The notes beneath the pieces are model-generated. The model was not told the DNA's origin. It made no database searches and was given only the letters and a program-made list of their open reading frames with translations. Shown piece after piece: positions 46,773 to 57,998 of a DNA stretch of 64,000 nt (positions are counted from its first letter, which is position 1; each line of letters starts with the position of its first letter). The position numbers and the translations under genes are program-made. Origin of the DNA: Antedon bifida (lineage: Eukaryota > Echinodermata > Crinoidea > Comatulida > Antedonidae); contig OY727094.1 of NCBI GenBank assembly GCA_963402885.1, forward strand, positions 1,056,501 to 1,120,500, written 5' to 3'.

Positions 46773-49700
46773 ATGGAGTACGCTACACTGAATGGATGGG
46801 ATATCGCGATCGTCGTTGCATATTTCATATTTGTGCTTTTAGTCGGATTATGGGTAAGTTTAATCTTTGAAATTAGTAGTAGTGTTTCAAGGAGAAATGC
46901 GTGGACCGTGTGAAACAAGAGATACTGCACCTCTATTATACACACACTGACCTTCAAAAGTAGAGCGATTCTAGTAAATAGTATACAGTAGTACAGTAGT
47001 AGTACTACTAACTACTAGGCTACGTACCATACCAGAGAGCATGCGACATATGGTATCCTGTGTAACGTATTCATCATACTGTTTTTCGATCATTTCCGTT
47101 ATTATATTTTGCTAAATTGTCTTTCTTTGTGTGGACGCTGAGCAAATACAACAGTGTTTTCTCAATTGAAAGTGGTGTACCGTGCATACAGACACCTACT
47201 ACTATACTATATAGATAATGGGTATTTTATTACGTTTATAAATTCAAAACCGATAACAATTATTTCATAAAAGCACCATAAATTAAGGTCAACAGTCATA
47301 ATGTCTTTTCCCCCGAGTCCTCTATTGTTTTGATTGTTTAAAATCTCTGTGAATATGCATTTCACGTTAGCTGTGTGTTAAAACAACAACAATCTAACGA
47401 ACGCCAACAAAATGCTCTCGAGTGTTTTGGTGTACCAGCCCGTGTACCAGCACTCGTGAACTGGAATGTCTAATTAAGAAAAACGTCGTGTTTATGTCAC
47501 GTGTCGTCAGCTGCAAGCATCTCGTAAATATGGATCCAAAAATAAATTATAATAATTAATATTTCTTTTAAATTGCAATTAGCACGTGCGGTGTAGTGTG
47601 TAAGTTGTAACCTTGAAATATCCAGGGTAGTCTGCCCAAAGGAATACGTACGGCAAGCATTCGTTAGGCGGGAAAACTGGTGACCAGTCTCTCTCCCCTT
47701 AAAATCCATTAGAAATTTTAATCAATTATATAATATGACTAAATTGCTTACGTAAGATAATAATGTATAGGCCTACAGAATGCCTAAAAACAAGAAACTA
47801 AAAAAAGCTATTGAAAAGTATGATATAAAGGGCGAACCCATTTGTATATGGTTTTTGAACAAATTGGTGTACATGCTATAATGTTATTGTTCAAACAACG
47901 ATATGGTTTGTTTTATGACGCTTTATTATAGTTAAGTATACATAGTTTTTGTATTATGGCCTGTCGGGGAAGATTTGATGTTGCGGAGAAATGTTCTCAA
48001 ATAATATATGCAGTACCTACATTTGAGGTTAGAACGTAACATTGTAGGTACATTGTACGAGTTGAATACTGTACTTCAGTCTAAAAAAGGTGTAATTGTT
48101 GAGCAAAGGAATTGTGTGTACACGTAGGTCTCCACACAGCCTACTACTAGTAAAACTTATAGTATTAGTTTATTACCGTATAATCTAATTGTGTATCGGA
48201 TTCTTTTCACCGTATTAGTAAGCCTAACGGTAAAGTGTTGAAAAGATTCTGAAAGTCTCTTGGCTTCCAGCATATTAACCTTTTGTAATGGTCACATGTC
48301 GTTAGTCATGCAAAGTGATTGTATATATAGAAACTGACCATTTGTTCGCCCGATCTAAACAAAACTCTGTTTATTTGTTCATAACTTTATTAATTGTCGA
48401 GTTTCACGGTTCTTTGAAAATTAACCATATAAGTTGTATATCTTCGAAACTTTACTATTTCTGATTTTACGTAAATGATGTAGGTCTACTGTATGTTGAA
48501 CTATGAACCTATATCATCTAAATTCTGGTCAAGACGAGAATATTAATGTTAACATTTCGAAATCCAGTAGTTAGATGTACTGTTTTTTCCGTATCATATT
48601 CTAATCCGTATTACCCTTTATCCTTTCGTTTTATTTAGGCCTCATTTCAGTCAAGTCGAGCCACCCTCAAGGGATATTTTCTTGCAGGGAAAAATATCCT
48701 TTGGTGGCCAGTTGGAGCGTCCCTGTTCGCTAGTAATATCGGCAGTGGACATTTTATCGGATTGGCCGGTACAGGAGCCGCATCCGGTATTGCTGTTGGT
48801 TCTTTTGAATTCAATGTAAGAAATAAATATTATTATGTTTTGATTGATTAAGCTACTATCGAAGAAGACCAAATGTTTGATTAAAAGATTAAAGATGCAG
48901 AGAGAGGGTATATTAATTGTTTATTTAGAGTGAGGTGATGGGCGACCGGGTGATGGGCGACCGGGTGATGGGCGACCGGGTGATGGGCGACCGGGTGATG
49001 GGCGACCGGGTGATGGGCGACCGGGTGATGGGCGACCGGGTGATGGGCGACCGGGTGATGGGCGACCGGGTGATGGGCGACCGGGTGATGGGCGACCGGG
49101 TGATGGGCGACCGGGTGATGGGCGACCGGGTGATGGGCGACCGGGGGATGACCGACCGGGGGATGACCGACCGGGGGATGGGCGACCGGGGGATGGGCGA
49201 CCGGGGGATGGGCGACCGGGTGATGGGCGACCGGGGGATGGGTGACCGGGTGATGGGTGACCGGGGGATAGACAACCGGGTGATGGGCGACCGGTGGTTG
49301 TGCTACTATGACCCAAACTCTTTGAAAGTGACCAACAAAATGTAATCACATAAAATCACAAATGACGGTGTCGTTTGTGTGTACTTTGATTTAGTACACT
49401 TGACTGACGCATATTCATAGAGCACTTTTGTTTATTTTTACAGGCAATGTTTATCCTATTACTGCTAGGGTGGATTTTTCTACCTGTGTACATGGCATCT
49501 GGCGTAAGTATACACAAGCGACAAGAGCTACTTTCCAAGTTTACTCAAAGGGTTGGCCTAATAAAGACAACTATTTATCACCAACTGTAAACTCGAGGAC
49601 TATAAAAATCGACTATACAATGTTACTCATCTTTGTGTATATTGAACAAACATATATCGATTTGTATACTCAGTTTAAAATACAGGGATAGTTTATAACC

Positions 49701-52700
49701 TATTGTATATAATATATTGCTCAACCTTGTAATGTATTATTACCATATCGCACTGGGACCTACTATTGAAAAATATTTTAGGGTTGGGGTCACAGCATCC
49801 GGGGTGGTGGGGGGGCTTCGTGGTTGGATTCTTGATTCTTGATACTCAGCCGTAAGCTTGGTTCCCACTAGAGACGCAACGCAATTTAAATTCCTATTTT
49901 GTTAATTCATACCCATAGCACGATAACTTCAAACAATAATATCCTAAAGCTCTGTCTACTCTACCAAACTTTATGTGACAAAAAATGTGATGTGCCCATA
50001 TACGGACACGATGATGTCATATCAGTACCATATTCGGGTATATCACTACCATATTTGGGCATATCGCACTTTTTTTTTTGTCAAACTCGTTTGATAGTGA
50101 AGATAGAGCTTAACACACAGCTTTATTCTTTCAATTAGTTACAATTCTCAATGCCAAAAGGTGTTGCCTAACTACAGCTTTGTCTTTCCCGATCCCAAGT
50201 GTACCATTTATTGAAAAAGACAAAATGTTAAAGATGTATTGTCCCTTGAAACACAAAAAAATGAAGGTCAAAATATTCTAAATTTAAATTGGCCATATCA
50301 AAGTAATATTAAAGTTATTCACTTTAAGTCGAAAGTTTACGTAATTAACAGTTAAATTAGTTTGATTACATTTGTCTGGAAAATCGTCGCGAGCGAAAGT
50401 AAACAAACATTTCAAACCACGAGTACGCATTATGCATGATGCTAATTAGGATTGTTTACAACTCGTCACGATTAAGAAGTTGTTTTCACACAGATCGCGA
50501 TGAAGTTTTATGATGCATACAGATTAGCCAAACACGCGCGTTTCATTATGGGATATGTTTTGATCGAAAACTTTGACTGGAAGTCAAAGTTATTTTTTTA
50601 CCAAAAAAACGTCTGTATTTTAGTTAAATGATTTTTTTTTCGACACATTTTTGGTGATAGTTAATAACTATTATGATACTTCAAAATGACCCACTTTTTT
50701 TCGAAATCTGTTATTTTTTTTTTTTTTGGAATTAGTCAAAGGGACAATACATCTTTAAACTACATATTAAAAGGACAACTAAACGTATTTAGGACGAACA
50801 GTCTTGTTATTTATGCCCGATCGTATATATACGTTTTGTTGGTACATATGGTTTGTGCTGGTAGCATATCCAATTCATAAATTAGTGTTATATGAACACA
50901 TTGTTTGTATAAGCCGTTTTTGTGAATAACAATGCAGATAGATATGTATAAGCCCATCATACTGTGATTTTGTTTTTTTAAAGATTTACACAATGCCCGA
51001 GTATCTGAGGAAACGATTTGGCGGCCAACGAGTGAGAGTGTACCTTGCCTGCCTCGCGCTCCTTCTTTCGGTGCTAACAAAAGTATCAGTAAGTTAAGGT
51101 GTACACCGTCGCTTATACTTCTAAAATTATCAGTAAGTTAGGATGTACACATTTTCATCGATGTACTTATAATATAGAAATAATACCTTTAAAAAATCTG
51201 TTTTCTTTAACCTGAAACCACAAAACGTGGATTCAATTCAATTTTAATTTATGTTCCACATACACCACCCACAAGTATGCACATGCAGGATGTATATCTT
51301 ATATATAGCTAATAAGAACCTTTGAAAAATAATAATACAGTACTAGGCCTCCAGAGATAGAATCGAGGCAAACGCATAGCGATTGAAAGTAAGACAGTTA
51401 CAGGGCCTGTTTTGTCCCCTCAGGTTGATATGTACGCTGGGGCTCTGTTTATTCAACAAGCCTTGGGATGGAATCTGTATGTAGCTATCGTATCACTTTT
51501 ACTGATTACTGCTGTTTATACCGTTGCAGGTAAGGTTGGAAAACCTTTGTATCGTATGGAACGCCGTTTACGCAACATTTCGATGATATGAATTTTTATG
51601 ACGCGATATGTGAATGAAATGCATCGAATTGAATGACACGATGTTGTTGCGTAAACGGCGTTCCATAGTATCGTGTACCAATTACAGTAATATAAAGACG
51701 AGAGATCGAATTACGTAACATAAAACTATCTGTATTGTGAGACAATACCAACCTTATTAACATTGTAGACAAAATGTACTTACTATACACATAATTACTA
51801 AAGATAATTATATTATAATTAATTATTAATTTGCATACAGGTGGTTTAGCCGCTGTGATTTATACAGATGCATTGCAGACGTTGATTATGGTTGTAGGAT
51901 CTGCTATTCTGATGGGGTTAAGTAAGTGCTACCAGTACTTAGTAAAGTTCACGATGTCCTTAGAAAGCCGCGAAGTAGTAATCAGCTTATGGGAGAGATT
52001 TGGTACTCATATCGAGGAAGCAATTCAAACGGCTTGATATCTTTGTTTATGTATTAGCTGTGTCATAATATTAAAAAAAAGGATAGGCACGCGCTTTTCG
52101 ATTTTTTTCTGTGGCTTATTTGCATTTGATAATCCCAGGATATTGCTAAGCAAGGCTACTCAAGCTATCAAGTGGTATAACCCGCCTACTGCTTACACGA
52201 TCAGTGGTTTTAGACTATTCATAAACTGTATTGAAGCTTTACGAATGTTAATGTCATTTAGGTTTTGCTGAGGTGCCGTATTCGGAACTTCAGGTGAAAT
52301 ATTTCCAGGCAATTCCCAATACAACATTGGAAAACCCAGAAACATCGTGTGGTTATCCTCGAGAGGATGCCTTCCATATATTCCGTGATCCATTGACCTC
52401 TGACCTGCCATGGCCTGGTATGGTGTTTGGTATCACGATCTCTTCCATCTGGTACTGGTGTACTGATCAGGTGAATTATTTAATTATACATATTAGGGGC
52501 CTAGATTGTATGATTATTATTTTATTATACACATTAGGGGCCTAAATTGTATGATTATTATTTTATTATACACATTAGGGGCCTAGATTGTATGATTATT
52601 ATTTTATTATACACATTAGGGGCCTAAATTGTATGATTATTATTTTATTATACACATTAGGGGCCTAGATTGTATGATTATTATCTAAAGAATACGCGGG

Positions 52701-54880
52701 TGTTCTTATTTGTGGTAACATCAATATTGCATGCCATAGGTTGCTGATTTTTAAAAATGTGTTCAAGGCCTGATTTCTTATCGACATACAAACTCCAGTT
52801 TTATTAAGACTGCATCGATTTATCCCGGTTCTGAATGACTTTTATTTTTTGGTGAAATTGAAAGTTATATCGAGTAGCCGCATAAATACGTACATAGTAC
52901 ACATATATTAAAACAGCCATGTCTTCGTTGGACTTGGTATTCGCAATTCCTATCGTGCGAAAATAACTAGCTTTTTTGTGAGACCATGACAGCAATCTTA
53001 CATTCCTTCCTCTGTCTTGATACAGGTTATTGTCCAACGTGCTCTAGCGGCCAAGAACTTAAGTCATGCTAAAGGAGGTTGTGTCTTTGCTGGATTCCTT
53101 AAGATTCTTCCACTATTCTTGATCGTTTTCCCTGGCATGATCAGTCGTGTGCTGTTCGTGGATCAAGTCGCCTGCGCCACAGCCAATACATGTATGGAGG
53201 CCTGTGAAAGCGAAGTCGGTTGTACAAATATCGCTTTCCCATTGCTCGTCTTGGAAGTGATGCCCGTGGGTAAGTAGTTGGAATATGGGCCGTTGGTGTA
53301 TGTGATTGAAATGATTATTAATGGTTGGTTCCCACTGGTGACGCAATACAACGACGTAACGCAACGTAAGGGATTTGACCAATCACACGCGATGGATTTA
53401 TTCGACTGTCGCTTGTCATTGGTTAACTCGTTTGCGTTGCGCCTACGTCCTTGCGTTGGGTCCTAAGCTAGTAGGTAGGTAGGAACTAAGCTTAAACGTA
53501 TCCAACTTATTCAATTACCTTCTGGCCAACTACATTGCTTACATAAAAGTATGAGTGAACTTCTTGGGAATTTAACATAAAGATAAATATACTCCATTAT
53601 TGTAGAATTGTAATAAGCGACATTACCGATAATTTCCTCCTATGACGCAAGATATGACGTCATCATCTATACGTCTTAATTATTTTAATAGGTTTGCGAG
53701 GATTGATGATTGCCGTGATGTTATCCGCGCTAATGAGTTCGCTTACTTCCATCTTCAACAGCAGTAGTACAATATTCACGATCGATATATGGCGTCGAAT
53801 CAGACCCAGAGCCAGTGAAGCGGAACTCATGATAATTGGCAGGTAAGAAGGGTCATAAGATTTGTACTGATGAAGAATGATATTGTTTCTATACAATTAT
53901 ACATAATATTTATTGTAGCGTTAAGCGTGGTTCCCACTAGAACGCAACGTAACGCAGCGAAGTATCGACGCAAAGTGCTGTATTGCGTAATCACAAGTGG
54001 GAACCGACGACGCAACAGTGCTGCAAACATCGCAGGTTTGATTTCACGCAGGCGGGGGCAAACACAATTATTGAAAGGGCATTTTGTTACGTTGCGTCGC
54101 TAGTGGGAACCACGCTTTATATTGCACTGCTTTATGCTAACTGTGACCTAAATCGTTAAAACGTTTAGGACGCCAAGACTATACATTACAAATAGCAATG
54201 ATAAAATAGCAGGACGGTCGACAATAACGACCGTTCGTGTTAACGCTGCGCCATTCGACTACGTAGCTGCGCCATTCGACTACGTAGCTGCGCCATTCGA
54301 CTACGTAGCTGTACAGTCCGAAAGTCAAGCATGAGCATGGACAGAACGACTATTAGACTGAATAGCTGATCGTCGAATGACTCATCGTGAGAAGGAAAGG
54401 TCGCTTTTGTATGTTACAGATAGGCCTACAGTGTATGTTAATATTACAATAAATTAAAGGAACGTTGCGTACACATTTTGAAGATATATACGTAATTTCA
54501 AACTATAGGCCTAATATTCCAGTGTGATGGTCTTAAGCTCTGTCTACACTATCAAACTTTATGTGACAATAAAATGTGACGGTGCTTATTATTGGACACG
54601 ATGACGTCATATCACTACCTTATTTAAGCAAACCACTACCATATTTGGGCACTTAACAAATACAAAACATATTCGTCACTTTCCGTGTTTTATCTTGTTT
54701 CTTTAATACAGAATCTTCATTCTTGTGATGTGCGTAATTAGTATACTGTGGATTCCAATCATCCAGGCTGCCCAGGGTGGTCGATTATTTGACTATATTC
54801 AGTCCATCACCAGCTACCTGGCACCTCCGATCTGTGCTGTCTTTATACTCGCTGTAGCCTGGTGGAGAATTAACGAACAG
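46773..54880 (+). CDS. SLC5A: Sodium/sugar cotransporter, SLC5 (SGLT) family, 3' part not in view
   Basis: Exons 46773-46853, 48639-48815, 49444-49503, 50984-51088, 51424-51529, 51841-51921, 52262-52470, 53026-53269, 53692-53842 and 54712-54880 join in phase to 461 codons, matching about the first two thirds of SGLT1-type transporters. The protein would couple inward Na+ flow to uptake of glucose or a similar solute across the plasma membrane. Diagnostic segments: [20 protein letters not shown] (Asn and His of the sugar site), GSFEFN (Glu), [64 protein letters not shown] (Lys), [18 protein letters not shown] (Na2-site serines) and [17 protein letters not shown] (Gln). All classic sugar-contact positions seem kept. 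The start is the first ATG, with an in-frame stop just before it. Exons for the last transmembrane helices were not found before 64000. They may lie beyond the window or be lost. Confidence 0.9.
46854..48638. other. SLC5 intron 1
   Basis: A 1.8 kb intron with no exon or recognised repeat on either strand. Confidence 0.5.
48936..49295. repeat. 15-bp GC-rich minisatellite, about 24 units
   Basis: GTGATGGGCGACCGG units; the right third has GGGGATGACCGACCG and GGTGACC variants. Because 15 is a multiple of three, several frames stay open for over 100 codons (VMGDR, SPGRP and similar). These are artefacts in SLC5 intron 2. Confidence 0.95.
49855..49885. mobile_element. MITE family A terminal fragment
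   Basis: AAGCTTGGTTCCCACTAGAG followed by ACGCAACGC, then unrelated DNA. Only the left tip remains. Confidence 0.7.
49944..50112. mobile_element. MITE family B, full-length copy
   Basis: AAGCTCTGTCTACTCTACCA to TTTGATAGTGAAGATAGAGC. Has GGACACGATGATGTCATATC and CACTACCATATTTGGGCATA. Lies in SLC5 intron 3. Confidence 0.85.
50232..50754. mobile_element. 523-bp TTAA-flanked TIR element
   Basis: AGATGTATTGTCCCTTGA at the left is inverted at the right (GTCAAAGGGACAATACATCT). Both are flanked by TTAA (50228-50231 and 50755-50758). No transposase is present. The tip sequence differs from the TTAA element at 7.6 kb. Lies in SLC5 intron 3. Confidence 0.75.
51557..51665. mobile_element. 109-bp TA-flanked TIR element
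   Basis: TGGAACGCCGTTTACGCAAC is exactly inverted at the right end (GTTGCGTAAACGGCGTTCCA), with TA on both flanks (51555-51556 and 51666-51667). It is a minimal Tc1/mariner-like MITE in SLC5 intron 5. Confidence 0.85.
52492..52690. repeat. 41-bp minisatellite, 5 units
   Basis: Units start ATTAGGGGCCTAGATTGTAT at 52492, 52533, 52574, 52615 and 52656. Alternate units read CCTAGATT and CCTAAATT, so the array may have grown as a two-unit block. Lies in SLC5 intron 7. Confidence 0.95.
53320..53494. mobile_element. MITE family A copy
   Basis: GGTTGGTTCCCACTGGTGAC at the left, both CCAAT arms, and a right end disturbed by a short TAGGTAGG insertion before GAACTAAGCTT. Lies in SLC5 intron 8. Confidence 0.8.
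53924..54117. mobile_element. MITE family A2 copy
   Basis: AGCGTGGTTCCCACTAGAAC to GTCGCTAGTGGGAACCACGC. The core AATCACAAGTGGGAACCGAC and CGCAGGCGGGGGCAAACACA is shared with the copies at 2.7 and 56.0 kb. TA flanks are present. Lies in SLC5 intron 9. Confidence 0.85.
54244..54312. repeat. 21-bp tandem repeat, 3 units
   Basis: GCTGCGCCATTCGACTACGT is repeated three times in SLC5 intron 9. Confidence 0.85.
54534..54658. mobile_element. MITE family B, 3'-truncated copy
   Basis: AAGCTCTGTCTACACTATCA, then GATGACGTCATATCACTACC. The right end is lost. It stops about 50 bases before SLC5 exon 10. Confidence 0.8.
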
Positions 54881-55083
54881 GTAGGTCTTCTTTAAGCCAC
54901 TACGCGCGATTCCTAAACGTTGATTGGTTGCATATTGTTCGCGTCACAGCTACCTGGCACCTCCCATCTGTGCTGTCTTTATACTCGCTGTAGCCTGGTG
55001 GAGAATTAATGAACAGGTAGGTCTTCTTTAAGCCACTACGCGTGAATCCTAAGCTTTGATTGGTTGCATATTGTTCGCGTCAC
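54812..55083. repeat. 136-bp tandem duplication of an SLC5 exon-intron junction
   Basis: 54812-54947 (the last 69 bases of SLC5 exon 10 plus 67 bases of intron) is repeated at 54948-55083. The exon part differs at two positions, both synonymous (CCG/CCC and AAC/AAT), and the intron part at about four. The second copy keeps the GTAGGT donor. The AG at its edge would put it out of frame if it were used as an acceptor. Confidence 0.93.
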
Positions 55084-55587
55084 AAAAAACGTAGATAGAA
55101 ATATGGATACGATTTCGATTTCGTCTAGTAGAAAGCGGATTTTACAATGATATAAAATACTTCCAGAAAACAGATAAAACTGACGCAATTATAACTGTTG
55201 AAGAATTCCACGAACAACCTAGTATGGTTTGATCTAAGTAGGCTACATCGACTGTACAATTTTCGTAGTTGATCAGATGAACTAGAATGTGCGGTGCGTG
55301 CGTGCGTTATTAAAATGTGCTTATTGTGCGTTACTTTGTGATTGGTTCCCTTGCGCATACGTCACTGTCTTGCGTCACAAAATATGGCGATTAACCTTCA
55401 GTTTTCAGTGGCCTGCATTCTAGTCTGGGATACTCTATAATGTGTGTTATAGAATGCCAGGGTGCCTTAACCTCCGAGAAGACACGCAACTAACGTTAGC
55501 AAACCCAGCTCACAGCCATCTGAAGACAAAGACAATTATTTAAAATAAAATAACGGGAACTTGACACCTTAGTTGTGGCATGGCAAT

Positions 55588-56735
55588 CTAACAACATGAC
55601 ACTGAGCTCGCCTTACCAAGATAGGAACGCGTAACAGTCCTTTGATCTTACGTCTGGTTGCGACAAATACCAACGATTCTTACAATTTTATTTTTCTATA
55701 AATGTTTTAATATACTATTGTGTAAAGATTGTTTAAAATAACACATAGGCATATACATGCAGAGTATCAGATTTGAGAAACATACCACCGTTATTTGTAC
55801 TACCAGACTGATCTTCATTAACAGGCCCACCAAGAACATTCACCTAAAACAAGAGTACATAATATTTAGATGCACTTATTAGAATACGGGTACTGTATGT
55901 TGTAATGGGATAAAACGCCTGTCTGATTCTGGAAGTGATATCTGTTATTGATTTGGATGCGAGACCTTTCTTGTGAAAATTGTTTCTTTGCGAAAATAAC
56001 GGTTAGAGCAAGAGTTAATACGTACAGGGATAAAGCGTGGTTCCCACTAGAACGCAACGCAGCGACGTATTGACGCAAAATGCTGTATTGCGTAATCACA
56101 AGTGGGAACCGACGACGAAACAGTGCTGCAAACATCGCAGGTTTGATTTCACGCAGGCGGGGGCAAACACAATTATTAGAAGGGCATTTGCTTACGTTGC
56201 GTAGATTGCGTTACGTTGCGTCGCTAGTGGGAACCAAGCTTAAGCTGAATTTAGGCTGTACGTGAGCCCATTAGGTGCCTACATTATTCCGGACTTCATG
56301 AGATATCATTTTGTATAAACAAAAATTATAATTTTGTTTAAATACAAACAACTTACATTGAGAGGGACAGAGAACTAAATTGAAGTTTACAAGCCTGACG
56401 CCCAGCTTTGTTTTTAGTGTTGGTGAGATTGGTTGGTGATACAAAACACACGGTTGGATCCATATCAAGATGATACTCACCTTTTCAATGTATTTGAATG
56501 CATCAACTGCTACCAAGTTTTTATCCAACAATCCGTTTTGCTGGTTCCTGTTGATTTGGCAAGTTTTATTATCGACTTTGTAGTTTACCGACAAACATTG
56601 TACATGATTGATGTTTGATAATTCGTAACTCCAGCCCAGAAGAGTATGTTTCGAAAATGCGATGTACGGGACAGAAGTCACCATTGACGCGATTAATAAA
56701 AACGGTAGACATAGGCCTAAAGCAGAGAAATGCAT
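55588..56735 (-). CDS. Small secreted PAN/apple-like protein, paralogue A
   Basis: Exon 1 is 56735-56481: signal peptide FSALGLCLPFLLIASM, then HTLLGWSYELSNINHVQC and NYKVDNKTCQIN, ending FKYIEK before GTGAGT. Exon 2 is 55843-55786 (VNVLGGPVNEDQSGSTNNG). Both are strongly supported by the paralogue at 58-63 kb. A possible terminal exon at 55646-55588, ending in two cysteines and TAG, has a poor acceptor and is tentative. Compared with paralogue B it lacks ten residues including two of the four cysteines, so the PAN-type fold is probably impaired. Family assignment rests on cysteine spacing and the S-x-N-Y...C-Q-I-N pattern. The role is unknown; related domains bind proteins or sugars outside the cell. 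Confidence 0.6.
56033..56241. mobile_element. MITE family A2 copy inside intron 1 of paralogue A
   Basis: AAGCGTGGTTCCCACTAGAA to GTCGCTAGTGGGAACCAAGC with the A2 core. The matching intron of paralogue B has a LINE here and no MITE, so this insertion is specific to paralogue A. Confidence 0.85.
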
Positions 56736-57998
56736 TGTAAAGAGGAGCGTTCCGTTCGATGTTGTGCGATACTTGGGAATTGTGTAAGTGTAATTCTAAT
56801 TTTTTGAAAGATGTTACGATATTAAACAATTTAATTTCGAATTTATGAAGCAGTCAGAATTCGATCACTCTTACCGTATTAAAATAATACTGATACCTTT
56901 TATTGTTCACATGGAAATACATTAGACATTTATTTAAAACTGCCGATACATATTAAAAAGCAATCGTAATATTAATAGTAATAATTGTCTGTTCTTATAT
57001 AGCGCATATAAGCAAGCTCTCAATGCGATTTACATCAAAAATAAAAGCAGGAAATGTTATTTATTTTATATTAATACAGGAGAAAATTTTAAATTAAAAG
57101 CAATGTAAAGAATACCGTTATACATAATTCAGATTAATAAAATATAAAAATATAAATAAATATCTTATTGGACTAATAAATAACATGTTATGACAAACAA
57201 ATATTTATAATCTGATAATAGATAGATAATAATAATAAAAGAATGCAATTATTTTACATTTAGCAATCATTTAAGATTAATATAAAGATATCTTATTGCA
57301 CTAATGACGTTTAAAATATAATGTCATGACAACCAGTTCTTTATAATCTATCTAAATTTTAAATTAAAAAATACAAGTATTATATATGAAGGCAATCAAT
57401 TTACATTTAAAAGAAGATTAAAATATTTATACTTGATAACCAGTTCTTTATAATTATCTTGTTTTAATGTGACATGACATGACCTGTGCTTATGTGCTTA
57501 TTATAGTGATTGTTGTAAAATAATTCCGTTACGCGTACGCACTTGTATGACGTCATAGTGCTCTATGATTTACGTACTATGACGTCATAGTGTTGTATGT
57601 CTTTTTCAATTTCAAAAGACATTTATTTTCATTATGCAAAAGACATTATATTTATTAGGATGGTTGTTTCAATTGTGCAGTTGCCATATTCCTGTGATAA
57701 CAGCCGTCAAAAGTTATGCTGTCGTTCGTCGAGTTTGTGATAGTATGCTAGGCCTACATTTCTTATAGGATGCCAATATCTTAGTAGGACACTCAACGCC
57801 CGATAAAACATAACAAGAGCGTAAAGATATCCAAAGGCTCTTGAGTACAGTAGTCTAATTCTGAAAAGAAGAATTAGAAATGAATTAAAATATTAACTAT
57901 TGACTCAGTCCTTGCCCTGGTTATTTTGTTTAGTCTTCAATTTAATTTAATTCGATGCGAGCGCCTGGTGGTTGCACGTTACGTTACATCAAGGCAAT
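56736..57998. promoter_or_regulatory. Spacer between PAN paralogues, upstream of paralogue A
   Basis: AT-rich DNA with an ATATCTTATTG(C/G)ACTAATAA-type motif repeated at 57161-57310. Two exact cyclic-AMP response element palindromes TGACGTCA lie at 57548-57555 and 57580-57587, each inside TATGACGTCATAGTG. It may drive the minus-strand gene that starts at 56735. No exon was seen. Confidence 0.4.

Noticed and set aside
48921-49349. ORFs of 116-142 codons made of SPGRP or VMGDR repeats
   Set aside because: Products of the 15-bp minisatellite in an SLC5 intron; the SLC5 exons splice around it in phase.
55125-55358. 77-codon minus-strand ORF after the SLC5 duplication
   Set aside because: No family features and no matched splice sites; the region looks like ordinary intron or spacer.
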